Shown here: one piece after another, positions 37,491 through 46,579 of the stretch | How positions within the stretch are numbered: the stretch's first letter is position 1 | Layout of the letters: every line of letters starts with the position of its first letter | NCBI RefSeq assembly: GCF_021310995.1 | Contig: NZ_CP054151.1 | Span: 1,433,001 to 1,497,000 of the forward strand | Source of the DNA: Agrobacterium vaccinii | GTDB taxonomy: Bacteria; Pseudomonadota; Alphaproteobacteria; Rhizobiales; Rhizobiaceae | Length of the DNA: 64,000 nt | Reading direction: 5' to 3' | Translations under genes and position numbers: made by a program | The notes under the pieces: model-generated | Seen by the model: the letters and a program-made list of their open reading frames with translations, nothing else | Told to the model about the DNA's origin: nothing | The model's database searches: none

Positions 37491-40400
37491 GCACCCAATA
37501 CGCCGAACTCCAGGTTACGTCGCATTTCTCGTTTCTGCGGGGAGTCAGCTCTTGCGAGGATTTGTTCGCCCAAGCGAAAGCCCTTGGCATAGAAGCACTC
37601 GGCATCGTGGATCGCAACAGCTTGGCGGGCATCCCGCGCGCGTACCAAGCTGCGGAAAAAACCGGTGTCCGGCTCGCCATCGGTTGCAGGCTTGATTTGG
37701 CGGAGGATATCTCGGTGCTGGTCTACCCAACAGACCGCGCTGCTTATGCCCGCCTTTGCCGTCTGCTTACCCATGGCAAGAGAGACCCCACCAACAGAAA
37801 TTGCGACCTCACATGGAGCGATCTGGTCGCTTATGGTGAGGGATTGCTGGTTATCCTCTTGCCAGACCTTGTGGACGAAATCCTATCCATTCGGCTGCGT
37901 CGGCTGAAAGCGGATTTCGGGGACCGCGCCTATGTGGCGATGAGCCTGCGCCGTCGACCGAACGATCATGTCCGGCTTTATGATCTCTCGTTCATGGCAG
38001 AGCGCATCGGCGTTGCCACCGTCGTCACCAATGATGTGCTGTTTCACGAACCGGAACGGCGCATGTTGCAGGATGTCGTCACCTGCATCCGCCACAACTG
38101 CACAATTGACGATGCCGGTTTTCGGCGCGAACGGCATGCCGACCGCTACCTGAAAACACCACAGGAAATGCACCGGCTGTTTTCCGCTTACCCCGGCGCT
38201 TTGCGTCGAACGCTGGAGATTATGCGGCGCTGCAAATTCTCACTGAGAGAACTGCAATATCAATATCCTGAAGAAAATATTGAGCCGGGATTGAGTGCGC
38301 AGCAAGCGTTGGAGAAATATGTTTGGAAGGAAGTGCCGGTTAAGTATCCGAATGGTCTGCCTGAAAAGGTAGAAAAGAGCCTCAAACATGAATTGGCGAT
38401 CATCGCCAAAAAGAAATACGCCCCTTATTTTCTCACTGTAAACGCCATCGTCCGTAAGGCGCGGGAGATGGAGATTCTGTGCCAGGGTCGAGGCTCGGCG
38501 GCCAATTCCGCCGTTTGTTTTGTGCTCGGCATCACCGCCATCGATCCCAAGGAGAGCGACCTTCTGTTCGAGCGGTTCGTTTCGGAAGATCGTGATGAAC
38601 CACCCGATATTGATGTCGATTTCGAACATCAGCGACGCGAGGAGATCATCCAGTGGATTTACAATCACTATGGGCATGACAAGGCAGCGCTGTGTTCCGT
38701 CATCAGCCGTTATCGCGGCAAAGGCGCCATCCGGGATGTCGGCAAGGTGTTAGGCCTGCCGGAAGATCTGACCAAACTTATGTCCTCGCAAATCTGGTGG
38801 TGGACGGAGGATGCGGGAGAAAAGGAAGCCAAAGACCTCAACATCAACTTGAATGACCGACGCGTAAAGCTGGCCTTTGATCTTGCGCGCCAACTCATTG
38901 GCACACCGCGCCATCACAGCCAGCATCCGGGTGGCTTCGTGTTGACCCATGACCGTCTGGACGAACTCGTTCCCATCTTACCCGCCGCCATGGATGACCG
39001 ACGGATCATCGAATGGGACAAGGATGATATCGAAGTCGTGGATTTCATGAAGATGGATTGCCTGGCACTCGGCATGCTGTCCTGCATGCGGCGGGCCTTC
39101 GACATGCTGACAGTTCGAAAGGGCAAGACATTCGGGCTTACCAGCATAGAGAATGGTGACAAACCGACCTACGACATGATTTGCAAGGCTGACACGATAG
39201 GCACGTTCCAGATCGAAAGTCGCGCGCAAATGTCGATGCTACCGAGACTAAGACCCCGTGAACTATACGACTTGGTCATTCAGGTAGCGATCGTTCGACC
39301 CGGTCCCATTCAGGGAAATATGGTGCATCCCTACCTCAAGCGGCGTGCGAAAAAAGCTCAGGGAAAGACAATCGAGTACGAACATCCAATGCTCAAGAAA
39401 GTCCTTCACAAGACGCTTGGCGTCCCGCTGTTTCAAGAACATGCCATGCGGCTCGCCATCGATTGCGCAGGTTTTTCTGCAAACGAAGCCGACCAGTTAA
39501 GGCGGGCCATGGCGACATTTAAGAATGTCGGAACGATTGCCAATTTCGAAAGCAAACTGATCAGTGGGTTGATCGCGAATGGTTTTGCGCCGGAATTCGC
39601 AGAAAGGCTTTTCGCGCAAATCAAGGGCTTCGGCAGCTACGGTTTCCCGGAAAGCCACGCGGCCTCCTTCGCGTTGATCGCCTACGCGTCCTCATGGGTA
39701 AAGTGCCATCATCCCGATATTTTCTGCGCGGCACTCCTCAACTCCCAGCCCATGGGTTTCTATGCACCAGCCCAATTGGTGCGTGATGCCCGTGACCACG
39801 GCGTGGTGGTGCACCCGGTCTGCATCAACACCAGCCGTTGGGATTGCAGGCTTGAAGAAGAGGTCGGCCCTGAGCGAAATGCCGTGCGGCTTGGCATGCG
39901 GCTGGTGAAGGGGCTGTCCAACGATCATGCCGCCGATATTGTCTCTTGCCGCGAAGAGCGCCCCTTCGTTTCCATCGATGATCTGTGGCGCAGGGCGGGC
40001 ATTCCGTCGAATGCTCTGGTCGCTCTTGCGGAGGCCGATGCGTTTCTGCCCTCACTCGGGCTCTCGCGCCGTCAGGCTCTCTGGGCCATCAAGGCCTTGC
40101 GGGATGAGCCACTGCCGTTGTTTGCCGCTGCCGCGACGCGCCAGAACAGCGTCATTGCGGAACTGAGCGAGCCGGAGGTTGCCTTGCGGCCCATGACGGC
40201 GGGTGGTGAGGTGGTGCAAGATTATGGCCATGTGGGGCTGACCTTGCGCGAGCACCCCATGGCGTTTCTGCGGGATGACCTTTCCAAGCGGCGCATTGCG
40301 ACTTGCGCGCAGGCCGTGGGCGCGAAGGACGGGCGCTGGCTGGAGGTCGCGGGGTTGGTGCTGGTGCGTCAAAGGCCTGGCTCGGCCAAGGGCGTCATCT

Positions 40401-40744
40401 TCATGACACTGGAGGACGAGACGGGTATCGCCAATGCTGTCGTCTGGGTCAAAACCTTCGAGAAATATCGGCGCGTTATTCTATCGGCTGGCATGGTTGG
40501 CATCTACGGCAAAATCCAGCGCGAAGGCGAAGTCGTGCATCTGGTGGCCCATCGCGTGACCGATCTTTCGGATGTGCTGAGAAGCGTGGGTGAAAGGGAA
40601 GGGCCGTTTCCGCTGCCGCATGGTCGTGGCGATGAGTTTCACCATGGCATTCCACCGGAAGACCGACGCCGACTGCCCAAACGATCGGATATGCAGGGAG
40701 ATGGAGGCGACCACATTACCGTCAAAGGCCGCAATTTTCATTGA
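37487..40744 (+). CDS. dnaE2: Error-prone DNA polymerase DnaE2 (ImuC)
   Basis: This 1085-aa C-family polymerase starts with a PHP domain (YAELQVTSHFSFLRGVSS), followed by the palm with PDIDVDFEHQRREE (catalytic Asp pair) and CQGRGSAANSAVCFVLGIT. The tandem helix-hairpin-helix FKNVGTIANFE region, then GFGSYGFPESHAASFALIAY, and a C-terminal OB fold (VAGLVLVRQRPGSAKGVIF) complete it. It performs translesion synthesis with ImuA and ImuB during the SOS response. The length agrees with DnaE2 (about 1,030-1,100) and not with replicative DnaE1. Confidence 0.93.
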   Translation: MSTQYAELQVTSHFSFLRGVSSCEDLFAQAKALGIEALGIVDRNSLAGIPRAYQAAEKTGVRLAIGCRLDLAEDISVLVYPTDRAAYARLCRLLTHGKRDPTNRNCDLTWSDLVAYGEGLLVILLPDLVDEILSIRLRRLKADFGDRAYVAMSLRRRPNDHVRLYDLSFMAERIGVATVVTNDVLFHEPERRMLQDVVTCIRHNCTIDDAGFRRERHADRYLKTPQEMHRLFSAYPGALRRTLEIMRRCKFSLRELQYQYPEENIEPGLSAQQALEKYVWKEVPVKYPNGLPEKVEKSLKHELAIIAKKKYAPYFLTVNAIVRKAREMEILCQGRGSAANSAVCFVLGITAIDPKESDLLFERFVSEDRDEPPDIDVDFEHQRREEIIQWIYNHYGHDKAALCSVISRYRGKGAIRDVGKVLGLPEDLTKLMSSQIWWWTEDAGEKEAKDLNINLNDRRVKLAFDLARQLIGTPRHHSQHPGGFVLTHDRLDELVPILPAAMDDRRIIEWDKDDIEVVDFMKMDCLALGMLSCMRRAFDMLTVRKGKTFGLTSIENGDKPTYDMICKADTIGTFQIESRAQMSMLPRLRPRELYDLVIQVAIVRPGPIQGNMVHPYLKRRAKKAQGKTIEYEHPMLKKVLHKTLGVPLFQEHAMRLAIDCAGFSANEADQLRRAMATFKNVGTIANFESKLISGLIANGFAPEFAERLFAQIKGFGSYGFPESHAASFALIAYASSWVKCHHPDIFCAALLNSQPMGFYAPAQLVRDARDHGVVVHPVCINTSRWDCRLEEEVGPERNAVRLGMRLVKGLSNDHAADIVSCREERPFVSIDDLWRRAGIPSNALVALAEADAFLPSLGLSRRQALWAIKALRDEPLPLFAAAATRQNSVIAELSEPEVALRPMTAGGEVVQDYGHVGLTLREHPMAFLRDDLSKRRIATCAQAVGAKDGRWLEVAGLVLVRQRPGSAKGVIFMTLEDETGIANAVVWVKTFEKYRRVILSAGMVGIYGKIQREGEVVHLVAHRVTDLSDVLRSVGEREGPFPLPHGRGDEFHHGIPPEDRRRLPKRSDMQGDGGDHITVKGRNFH

Positions 40745-40765
40745 GCTATCGGGTGCCCCGGAGCT

Positions 40766-41500
40766 TCACTCTGAAATCGCGTTCTTTATCCGGTCCTTGC
40801 CCACCAGGATGACCTGCCGCATGGCTTTGATGGCAGCGGCTTCGTCGCGGGCGGCAATGGCGTGGACGATGCGCAGATGGTTGGAGGCGATCTCCGAAAT
40901 CGTCTCGGGTGAGGATGCAGGTGAGGAGAGCTGGAAGGAAATAGCGAGGGCCGCTTCGATCAGGCCGCTGGCAGAGCGCATGAACGGATTGCCGGAAATT
41001 CGGGCGACCGCCAAGTGGAACTCCAGATCGACCTTGGCGATGGTTTCCGGGGTGTGGTTCACATTATCGAACTGGGCGGCGATGGTGTAGAGCGAGACGA
41101 TGTCTTCGCTGGAGGCATGGCGGGCTGCTGCCGCCGCGGCTGCGGGCTCGAGAGCCAAGCGGATATCGGCCAGATGATTGATGAATTCGGGGTCAAGTCC
41201 TGCGTCGCAGCGCCAGCCCAGAACGTCGGGATCGAAAAAATTCCAGCTGGATTTTTCCAGAACACGGGTGCCGACCTTGGCTTTCGGTTCGACAAGGCGT
41301 TTGGCGGCCAGCGTCTTCATGGTCTCCCGCAGCACGGTCCGCGAGACGCCGAAGCGCAGGGAAAGTTCTGCATCGTTCGGCAGAAGCGATCCCTCGGGGA
41401 TTCGGCCTGAAACGATGGCGCTGCCGAGTTCAGCCACGACATGCGCGTGGCTGCTACGCCGCTTTCGTCCGGTAATCGTCGTTTCCAGCAGCCCCAACAA
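40766..41500 (-). CDS. FadR/GntR-family regulator with FCD domain of sugar ABC operon
   Basis: This about 244-aa protein has a winged helix (ELGSAIVSGRIPEGSLLPND, FGVSRTVLRETMKTLAAKRL) and a C-terminal FCD domain (IRLALEPAAAAAAARHAS, VDLEFHLAVARISGNPF, NHLRIVHAIAARDEAAA) with the metal-binding histidine pattern. There is no ATG near the N-terminus. TTG at 41500 or 41497 with GGAGAG upstream is the likely start. It begins 15 bp after the last permease gene and is the last gene of the leftward sugar-transport operon, whose promoter it probably controls. Confidence 0.82.
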   Translation of the reverse strand: MLGLLETTITGRKRRSSHAHVVAELGSAIVSGRIPEGSLLPNDAELSLRFGVSRTVLRETMKTLAAKRLVEPKAKVGTRVLEKSSWNFFDPDVLGWRCDAGLDPEFINHLADIRLALEPAAAAAAARHASSEDIVSLYTIAAQFDNVNHTPETIAKVDLEFHLAVARISGNPFMRSASGLIEAALAISFQLSSPASSPETISEIASNHLRIVHAIAARDEAAAIKAMRQVILVGKDRIKNAISE

Positions 41501-41515
41501 ACTCTCCGCTTCCGT

Positions 41516-42496
41516 TTACGCCGGATGTCCCCCGGTCAATCGTCTGTTTGAATACCAGATGATTGTGCGTTGCAACACGATGAATATGAACAATAGTATG
41601 CCGATCACGATTTTCGTCCACCAGGAGGACAGCGTGCCTTCGAAAACGATGTAGGTCTGAATCAGCCCCTGGATCAGCAGGCCGATGAAGGTTCCGGCCA
41701 CCAGCCCGGTGCCGCCCGTCAGCAATGTGCCGCCGATAACCACGGCTGCGATAGCATCCAGCTCCACACCAACCGTCGCCAGCGAATAGCCCGACGAGGT
41801 ATAAAGCGTGTAGACGATGCCCGCCAGCCCGGAGAGAAAGCCCGAGAGCGCATAGATGCCGATGATCGTCTTACCGATGGGAACGCCCATCAGTTCGGCG
41901 GATTGCTGATTTCCGCCAAGCGCATAGATGTTTGCGCCGAAGCGCGTGCGGCTTGCCACGAAGATGCCAACGGCAAAGACGATCAGCATCAGAATGGCCA
42001 GCGCTGTCAGCCGCCCGCCGCCGGGAAAGCGGAAATAGAAACCCTGAATGGCATCGATGACGGGGTGCGAGATCGGCACGGAATCCGTGGAGATGAGATA
42101 GGCCGCGCCGCGCGCCAGAAACATGCCCGCCAGCGTCACCACGAAGGGTGGTATGGTGAGAAACCGGATCATCGCGCCCATCAGGCAACCGAACAGCGTG
42201 GAGATGACCAGCACCGCGGCAAAGGCCACCAATGGGTGCACATTGTACGTGCCGACCAGCACAGCCACGAAGACGCTGGCAAACGCGATGACCGAACCAA
42301 TGGAAAGGTCGATACCGCCTGAGAGAATGACGAAGGTCATGCCGACGGAGGCGATGCCGAGAAAAGCGTTGTCCGTCAGAAGATTGCCGACCACGCGGGT
42401 CGAAAACATCGCGGGATATTGCATGACGCAGAGCGCATAGGCGACTATGAAGACCGCAAGCGTGGTCAGGAAGGGTAGATTGCGGGTGTGGATCAT
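41516..42496 (-). CDS. yjfF: Ribose/galactofuranose-type ABC permease (YjfF-like)
   Basis: This 326-aa CUT2-family permease has FLGIASVGMTFVILSGGIDL (family GGIDLSVG motif), RFGANIYALGGNQQSAELMG and ELDAIAAVVIGGTLLTGGTG. It has about 8-10 membrane helices. It is the second permease of the operon and overlaps the first by 4 bp. The two-permease arrangement with one ATPase is that of the E. coli YtfQRT-YjfF galactofuranose importer. Confidence 0.85.
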   Translation of the reverse strand: MIHTRNLPFLTTLAVFIVAYALCVMQYPAMFSTRVVGNLLTDNAFLGIASVGMTFVILSGGIDLSIGSVIAFASVFVAVLVGTYNVHPLVAFAAVLVISTLFGCLMGAMIRFLTIPPFVVTLAGMFLARGAAYLISTDSVPISHPVIDAIQGFYFRFPGGGRLTALAILMLIVFAVGIFVASRTRFGANIYALGGNQQSAELMGVPIGKTIIGIYALSGFLSGLAGIVYTLYTSSGYSLATVGVELDAIAAVVIGGTLLTGGTGLVAGTFIGLLIQGLIQTYIVFEGTLSSWWTKIVIGILLFIFIVLQRTIIWYSNRRLTGGHPA

Positions 42497-43536
42497 CGCG
42501 CGGCTCCCTCATGTTTCGCGGGTTTGGCGTGCGGGGCAGAGCTATCAGGTTTGCGCGATCTGGCGAAGCCGATGACGGTGCCAATGGCCGGGGATTGCAA
42601 TGTCAGCACGACGATGATGATGCCTGCCTTGATGATGAGGTTGAACTCCGGCGGAAAGCCGGACACGAGAATGCCGGTGTTGATCGTCTGGATGATCAAG
42701 GCACCGATGAGCGATGCGGTAATGGAGAAACGCCCGCCAATCAGCGATGTCCCACCGATGACCACGGCCAGAATGGCGTCTAGCTCCAGCCACAGTCCTG
42801 CATTGTTGGCGTCCGCACCTCGTATGTCGGCGGTTACGATCATGCCTGCCACTGCGGCACAAAGGCCGGAGACCGCATAGACGAAGAACAGCAGGAAGCG
42901 GGCTCGTACACCGGCAAGCGCTGCGGCGCGGCGGTTGACACCGGTCGCTTCGATGAGGAAGCCGAGTGCCGATTTGCGCACGAGGATACCGATCAGCAAG
43001 GCGGTCAGCACCCAGATGACGATCGGCATCGGAATGCCCGCAAACGAGCCGGAACCGAGGGCGGAAAAGCTGTCATTGTTGAAGGTCAGAATGACGCCTT
43101 CGGTAATCAGCTGTGCAATACCGCGCCCCGCGACCATTAGGATGAGTGTCGCGATGATCGGCTGGATATCGAGGATGGCGACGAGAATGCCGTTCCAGAT
43201 GCCACAGACAATGCCGACTGCCAGCGATACGGCAATGACGACGGGAATAGAATGACCTCCGCTGATCAGCATCGCCGCAACCGCGCCGCAAATGGCAATA
43301 ACCGCGCCGATGGAAAGATCGATGCCCTTGGTGGCAATCACCAATGTCATGCCGATGGTCAGCAGCGCCACGGGCGCGGCCCGCACCAGAATGTCGATCA
43401 CACTGCCATAGAGGCGTCCGTTCTGGAGCGAGACGTTGAGAAAGCCGGGCGAAATGGCCGCAATGGCGGCCAGGATGATGACGAGGGCGGCAAGCTGCGG
43501 GGCGAGCCGTTTCAGTCGGTGGGTGATCACATTCAT
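42493..43536 (-). CDS. ytfT: Ribose/galactofuranose-type ABC permease (YtfT-like)
   Basis: This 347-aa CUT2-family permease has the motifs TIGMTLVIATKGIDLSIGAV and LELDAILAVVIGGTSLIGGR. About ten hydrophobic helices are visible. The ATG at 43536 overlaps the stop codon of the ATPase gene, and the gene ends within the start of the next permease. Together they form the membrane channel of the importer. Confidence 0.85.
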   Translation of the reverse strand: MNVITHRLKRLAPQLAALVIILAAIAAISPGFLNVSLQNGRLYGSVIDILVRAAPVALLTIGMTLVIATKGIDLSIGAVIAICGAVAAMLISGGHSIPVVIAVSLAVGIVCGIWNGILVAILDIQPIIATLILMVAGRGIAQLITEGVILTFNNDSFSALGSGSFAGIPMPIVIWVLTALLIGILVRKSALGFLIEATGVNRRAAALAGVRARFLLFFVYAVSGLCAAVAGMIVTADIRGADANNAGLWLELDAILAVVIGGTSLIGGRFSITASLIGALIIQTINTGILVSGFPPEFNLIIKAGIIIVVLTLQSPAIGTVIGFARSRKPDSSAPHAKPAKHEGAAR

Positions 43537-45059
43537 TACGCGGCCTCCGTTCTGGCCGCACTGGCAATGGCCTGCATGATGTTGTCGGCGGTGACGTCTT
43601 CGCCCTTGAGTTCGGCCACATGGCGGCGGTCGGAGAGCACGATGACGCGGTGAGCGACAGCCGTCAGCTCTTCAAGTTCCGACGATATGACGATGAGCGA
43701 CATGCCTTGGGAACAGAGACGCTCGATCATTTTCAGAATTTCCGCATGGGCACCGATATCGATGCCGCGTGTCGGCTCATCGAGAATGAGAAGGCGTGGA
43801 TCGGTCGCGAGCCAACGGGCCAGAATGGCCTTTTGCTGATTACCGCCGGAGAGAAACTTGATAGGTCGTTCGCGATCCGCCGGGCGGATATCGAGCGATT
43901 TGATGAAGCCGTCCGCTAAAGCGGCTTTCTGCTTGTGCGAAAGCGGGCGCATCCATCCCTGTCTGGCTTGCAGGGCGAGCGCAATGTTATCCGCCACGGA
44001 AAAATCACCGATAATGCCATCCGTCTTGCGCTCTTCCGGGCAAAAGCCGAAGCCGTTGTCGATGGCGGCTTCCGGTGAGGTGATGGCAACCGTCTTGCCA
44101 TCGATGCTGGCCTGTCCACCATCCGGCTTGTCGATGCCGAACAGAAGGAACGCCGTCTCGCTACGGCCAGAACCTAAGAGCCCGGCAATGCCGACGACTT
44201 CACCGGGGCGCACATCGAGATCGAACGGCTCGACGCTCCCGCGCTTTCCGTAACCGGTGAAGCGAATGGGTGCTTCGCCTTCCGCAACAGTTGCTTCCGG
44301 CGCCTGGCGGTCATGGGTCACGCTTTGCAATTCGCGGCCCAGCATCATGGAAATGAGTTCGCCCCGCGGCAGCTCGGAAATCGTTCGGGTGCCGACAAGC
44401 TTGCCATTGCGCAGCACGGTCACGCGGTCGGCGATGTCGTAGACCTGGTTGAGGAAGTGGGTGATGATGACGATGCCGAGACCCTCGGCGCGCAATTGGC
44501 GCAGCACGGTAAACAGCATTTCGACTTCATGATTGTCGAGGCTGGCCGTTGGCTCATCCAGCACCAGCACCTTACCAGAGAGATCGACTGCGCGGGCGAT
44601 GGCGATGATCTGGCGGATGGCGACCGAGTAGCTGGAGAGTAGCGCATCGACATTGATCGTGAGACCGTAACGGGCGAGCAGTGCCTGCGATCTTACGCGC
44701 ATTTCGCGTCTGTCGATCAAGCCGAAACGGCGCGGCTGTCTGCCCAGGAAGAGATTTTCGGCAACCGTCAGGTTTTCGAGAAGGTTGACCTCCTGGTAGA
44801 CAGTGCCAATGCCAAGATTCTGTGCTTCCGCGACATTCGCAGGGGAAATTTCGCTTCCCTCCAGGCGTATCGTGCCGCGGTCCCGGTTATAGACGCCGGT
44901 CAGTATCTTGATGAGCGTCGATTTCCCCGCACCGTTTTCGCCGAGAAGGGCATGAACCTCACCTCGGTTGAGCGAGATATCGACATTATCCAGAGCGGGA
45001 ATGCCAAGGAAGGATTTTCCAATAGCGCGCGCTTCCAGAAGGGGGCTGGTTTCGGACAT
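43536..45059 (-). CDS. ytfR: Sugar ABC transporter ATPase, duplicated-domain type (YtfR-like)
   Basis: This 507-aa protein has two ABC domains in tandem. The first has Walker A GENGAGKS, VYQEVNLLENLTVAENLFLG and LVLDEPTASLD. The second begins around residue 255 with GIAGLLGSGRSET (degenerate Walker A) and has LSGGNQQKAILARWL and LLILDEPTRGIDIGAH. This is the RbsA/MglA/YtfR architecture. ATG 45059 has AGGAAACG upstream; an ATG five codons earlier is weaker. A stem-loop lies between it and the binding-protein gene. Confidence 0.88.
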   Translation of the reverse strand: MSETSPLLEARAIGKSFLGIPALDNVDISLNRGEVHALLGENGAGKSTLIKILTGVYNRDRGTIRLEGSEISPANVAEAQNLGIGTVYQEVNLLENLTVAENLFLGRQPRRFGLIDRREMRVRSQALLARYGLTINVDALLSSYSVAIRQIIAIARAVDLSGKVLVLDEPTASLDNHEVEMLFTVLRQLRAEGLGIVIITHFLNQVYDIADRVTVLRNGKLVGTRTISELPRGELISMMLGRELQSVTHDRQAPEATVAEGEAPIRFTGYGKRGSVEPFDLDVRPGEVVGIAGLLGSGRSETAFLLFGIDKPDGGQASIDGKTVAITSPEAAIDNGFGFCPEERKTDGIIGDFSVADNIALALQARQGWMRPLSHKQKAALADGFIKSLDIRPADRERPIKFLSGGNQQKAILARWLATDPRLLILDEPTRGIDIGAHAEILKMIERLCSQGMSLIVISSELEELTAVAHRVIVLSDRRHVAELKGEDVTADNIMQAIASAARTEAA

Positions 45060-45085
45060 GATCGTTTCCTGCACGGACAGTAGGT

Positions 45086-45111
45086 TGGAACGGCGCTTTC
45101 ACGCCGTTCCA
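45086..45111 (-). promoter_or_regulatory. Intercistronic stem-loop between binding protein and ATPase genes
   Basis: This perfect 10-bp stem, TGGAACGGCG and CGCCGTTCCA around CTTTCA, has no T tract. Such hairpins after a binding-protein gene usually protect its mRNA or cause partial termination, giving more binding protein than ATPase. Confidence 0.6.
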
Positions 45112-45126
45112 GAAGCGGAAACCGGC

Positions 45127-46086
45127 TTAGTAGCCCAGTCCCTTCTTCTCCTCGTAAACCTTCATCGGGTCGTCAGACGCCGTGTAGAGTTTGGATTCTG
45201 TCTGGATCCACTTTGCAGGCTCTTTCTTGTCCTTCAGATACGCGTCGAGCGCATCGAAGGCAGGGCCAGCCATGTTCGGTGTCAGTTCAACGGTCGCATT
45301 GGCTTCACCGGCAGCCATGGCCTTGAAGATATCAGGAACGGCATCGATAGAGACAACCTTGATATCCGTGCCTGGCTTCAAACCGGCTTCCTTGATGGCC
45401 TGGATTGCGCCGACAGCCATATCGTCATTGTGGGCGTAAACAGCGCAGATATCCTTGCCGCCGCCTTCAGCCTTGATGAAGCTTTCCATGACTTCCTTGC
45501 CCTTGGTGCGGGTAAAGTCACCGGTCTGCGAACGAACGATCTTGATGTTGGCATGCGATGCGATGCCTTCTTCAAAACCCTTCTTGCGGTTGATGGCAGG
45601 CGAAGAACCGGTGGTGCCCTGAAGCTCTACCACCTTGCAGTCCTTGGAGCCGACATCCTTGGCCAGCCATTCGCCAGCAACCTTGCCTTCATGGACCTGA
45701 TCGGAGGTCACGGCAGTCAGGTAAAGGCTGTCTGGAGCCTCGATCTGACGGTCCAGAAGAATGACGGGAATCTTCTCTTCCTTGGCTTCTTTCAGAACGG
45801 CATCCCAGCCGGTTGCGACGACGGGTGCGATGAAGATCGCATCGACGCCCTGTGCGATAAAGCCGCGTACGGCCTTGATCTGGTTTTCCTGCTTCTGCTG
45901 CGCATCGGCAAATTTCAGCGTCACGCCGCGTTTTTCGGCCTGCTGCTTGGTCACCGTCGTTTCAGCGGCGCGCCAACCGGATTCAGAGCCGATCTGCGAG
46001 AAGCCAACGGTGAGAGATTTTGCTGATACGCCTGATGCCAGACAAGCGGAAAGGGCGACGGTGACCGCCGCAAGTGCTAATTTCAT
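45127..46086 (-). CDS. ytfQ: Periplasmic sugar-binding protein, galactofuranose type (YtfQ-like)
   Basis: This 319-aa protein has a signal peptide ending in GVSA (about residue 22), then LTVGFSQIGSESGWRAAET, KFADAQQKQENQIKAVRGF, AIFIAPVVATGWDAVLKEA, VYAHNDDMAVGAIQAIKEAG and VELTPNMAGPAFDALDAY. These blocks match E. coli YtfQ nearly word for word, including residues around the ligand pocket, so galactofuranose or a related hexose/pentose is the likely ligand. ATG 46086 has GGAGGATATAAG upstream. It is the first gene of the leftward operon. Confidence 0.85.
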   Translation of the reverse strand: MKLALAAVTVALSACLASGVSAKSLTVGFSQIGSESGWRAAETTVTKQQAEKRGVTLKFADAQQKQENQIKAVRGFIAQGVDAIFIAPVVATGWDAVLKEAKEEKIPVILLDRQIEAPDSLYLTAVTSDQVHEGKVAGEWLAKDVGSKDCKVVELQGTTGSSPAINRKKGFEEGIASHANIKIVRSQTGDFTRTKGKEVMESFIKAEGGGKDICAVYAHNDDMAVGAIQAIKEAGLKPGTDIKVVSIDAVPDIFKAMAAGEANATVELTPNMAGPAFDALDAYLKDKKEPAKWIQTESKLYTASDDPMKVYEEKKGLGY

Positions 46087-46579
46087 CTTATATCCTCCCA
46101 GAGATGAATTGGCTATGACGAGGACGATATGAGCATATAGTATTATCTTTGAAAAGAGCTCCTCAAGCAATTTCTTATGTTGTTAGGTGTTGAAGATCTG
46201 AGAAAACGAGAAATTCCCGTTATATTTCAATATAAATCCGTATCGAAATTTTTCTTCTCGGGCGAACGGATCGGCCCGACGCTTTACTTGACAAGGCGTC
46301 GCCCGGCAAAATAGTAATATGAATACGAAAGCTGATCCGAGGTGTTGACCGATGAAGTCAATTGCCGCAGATGAGCGGGCGTAAAAGAAAAATTCAGGGC
46401 GGAAACTTCGTGGCAATCGGTATCGACTGCTTTCAGAAAACGGGTCGTCTGGGGCGATGTCCCCAGCCTGATGATGCTTGCGCGCACAGTCGCCGGGCTC
46501 TTTTCTCTTTCGCTCATCACAAGGTCGTCGCAATCCTATAGTCGTACCCATTCGCCACTTCCGGCTGGAGACCAGAATC
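46087..46579. other. Divergent control region between sugar ABC operon and sugar-acid dehydratase
   Basis: 493 bp without a credible gene. It holds promoters for both directions. The decamers ATAGTATTAT (46137-46146) and ATAGTAATAT (46311-46320), one near each promoter, differ at a single position and may be operators for the operon's FCD regulator. An open leftward frame at 46183-46662 lacks protein-like composition. Confidence 0.5.
46288..46317 (+). promoter_or_regulatory. Candidate sigma-70 promoter for the dehydratase gene
   Basis: TTGACA (46288-46293) is followed after 17-18 bp by ATAGTA/TAGTAA, about 260 bp upstream of the dehydratase start. The second shared decamer overlaps the -10 region, as expected for a repressed promoter. 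Confidence 0.4.
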
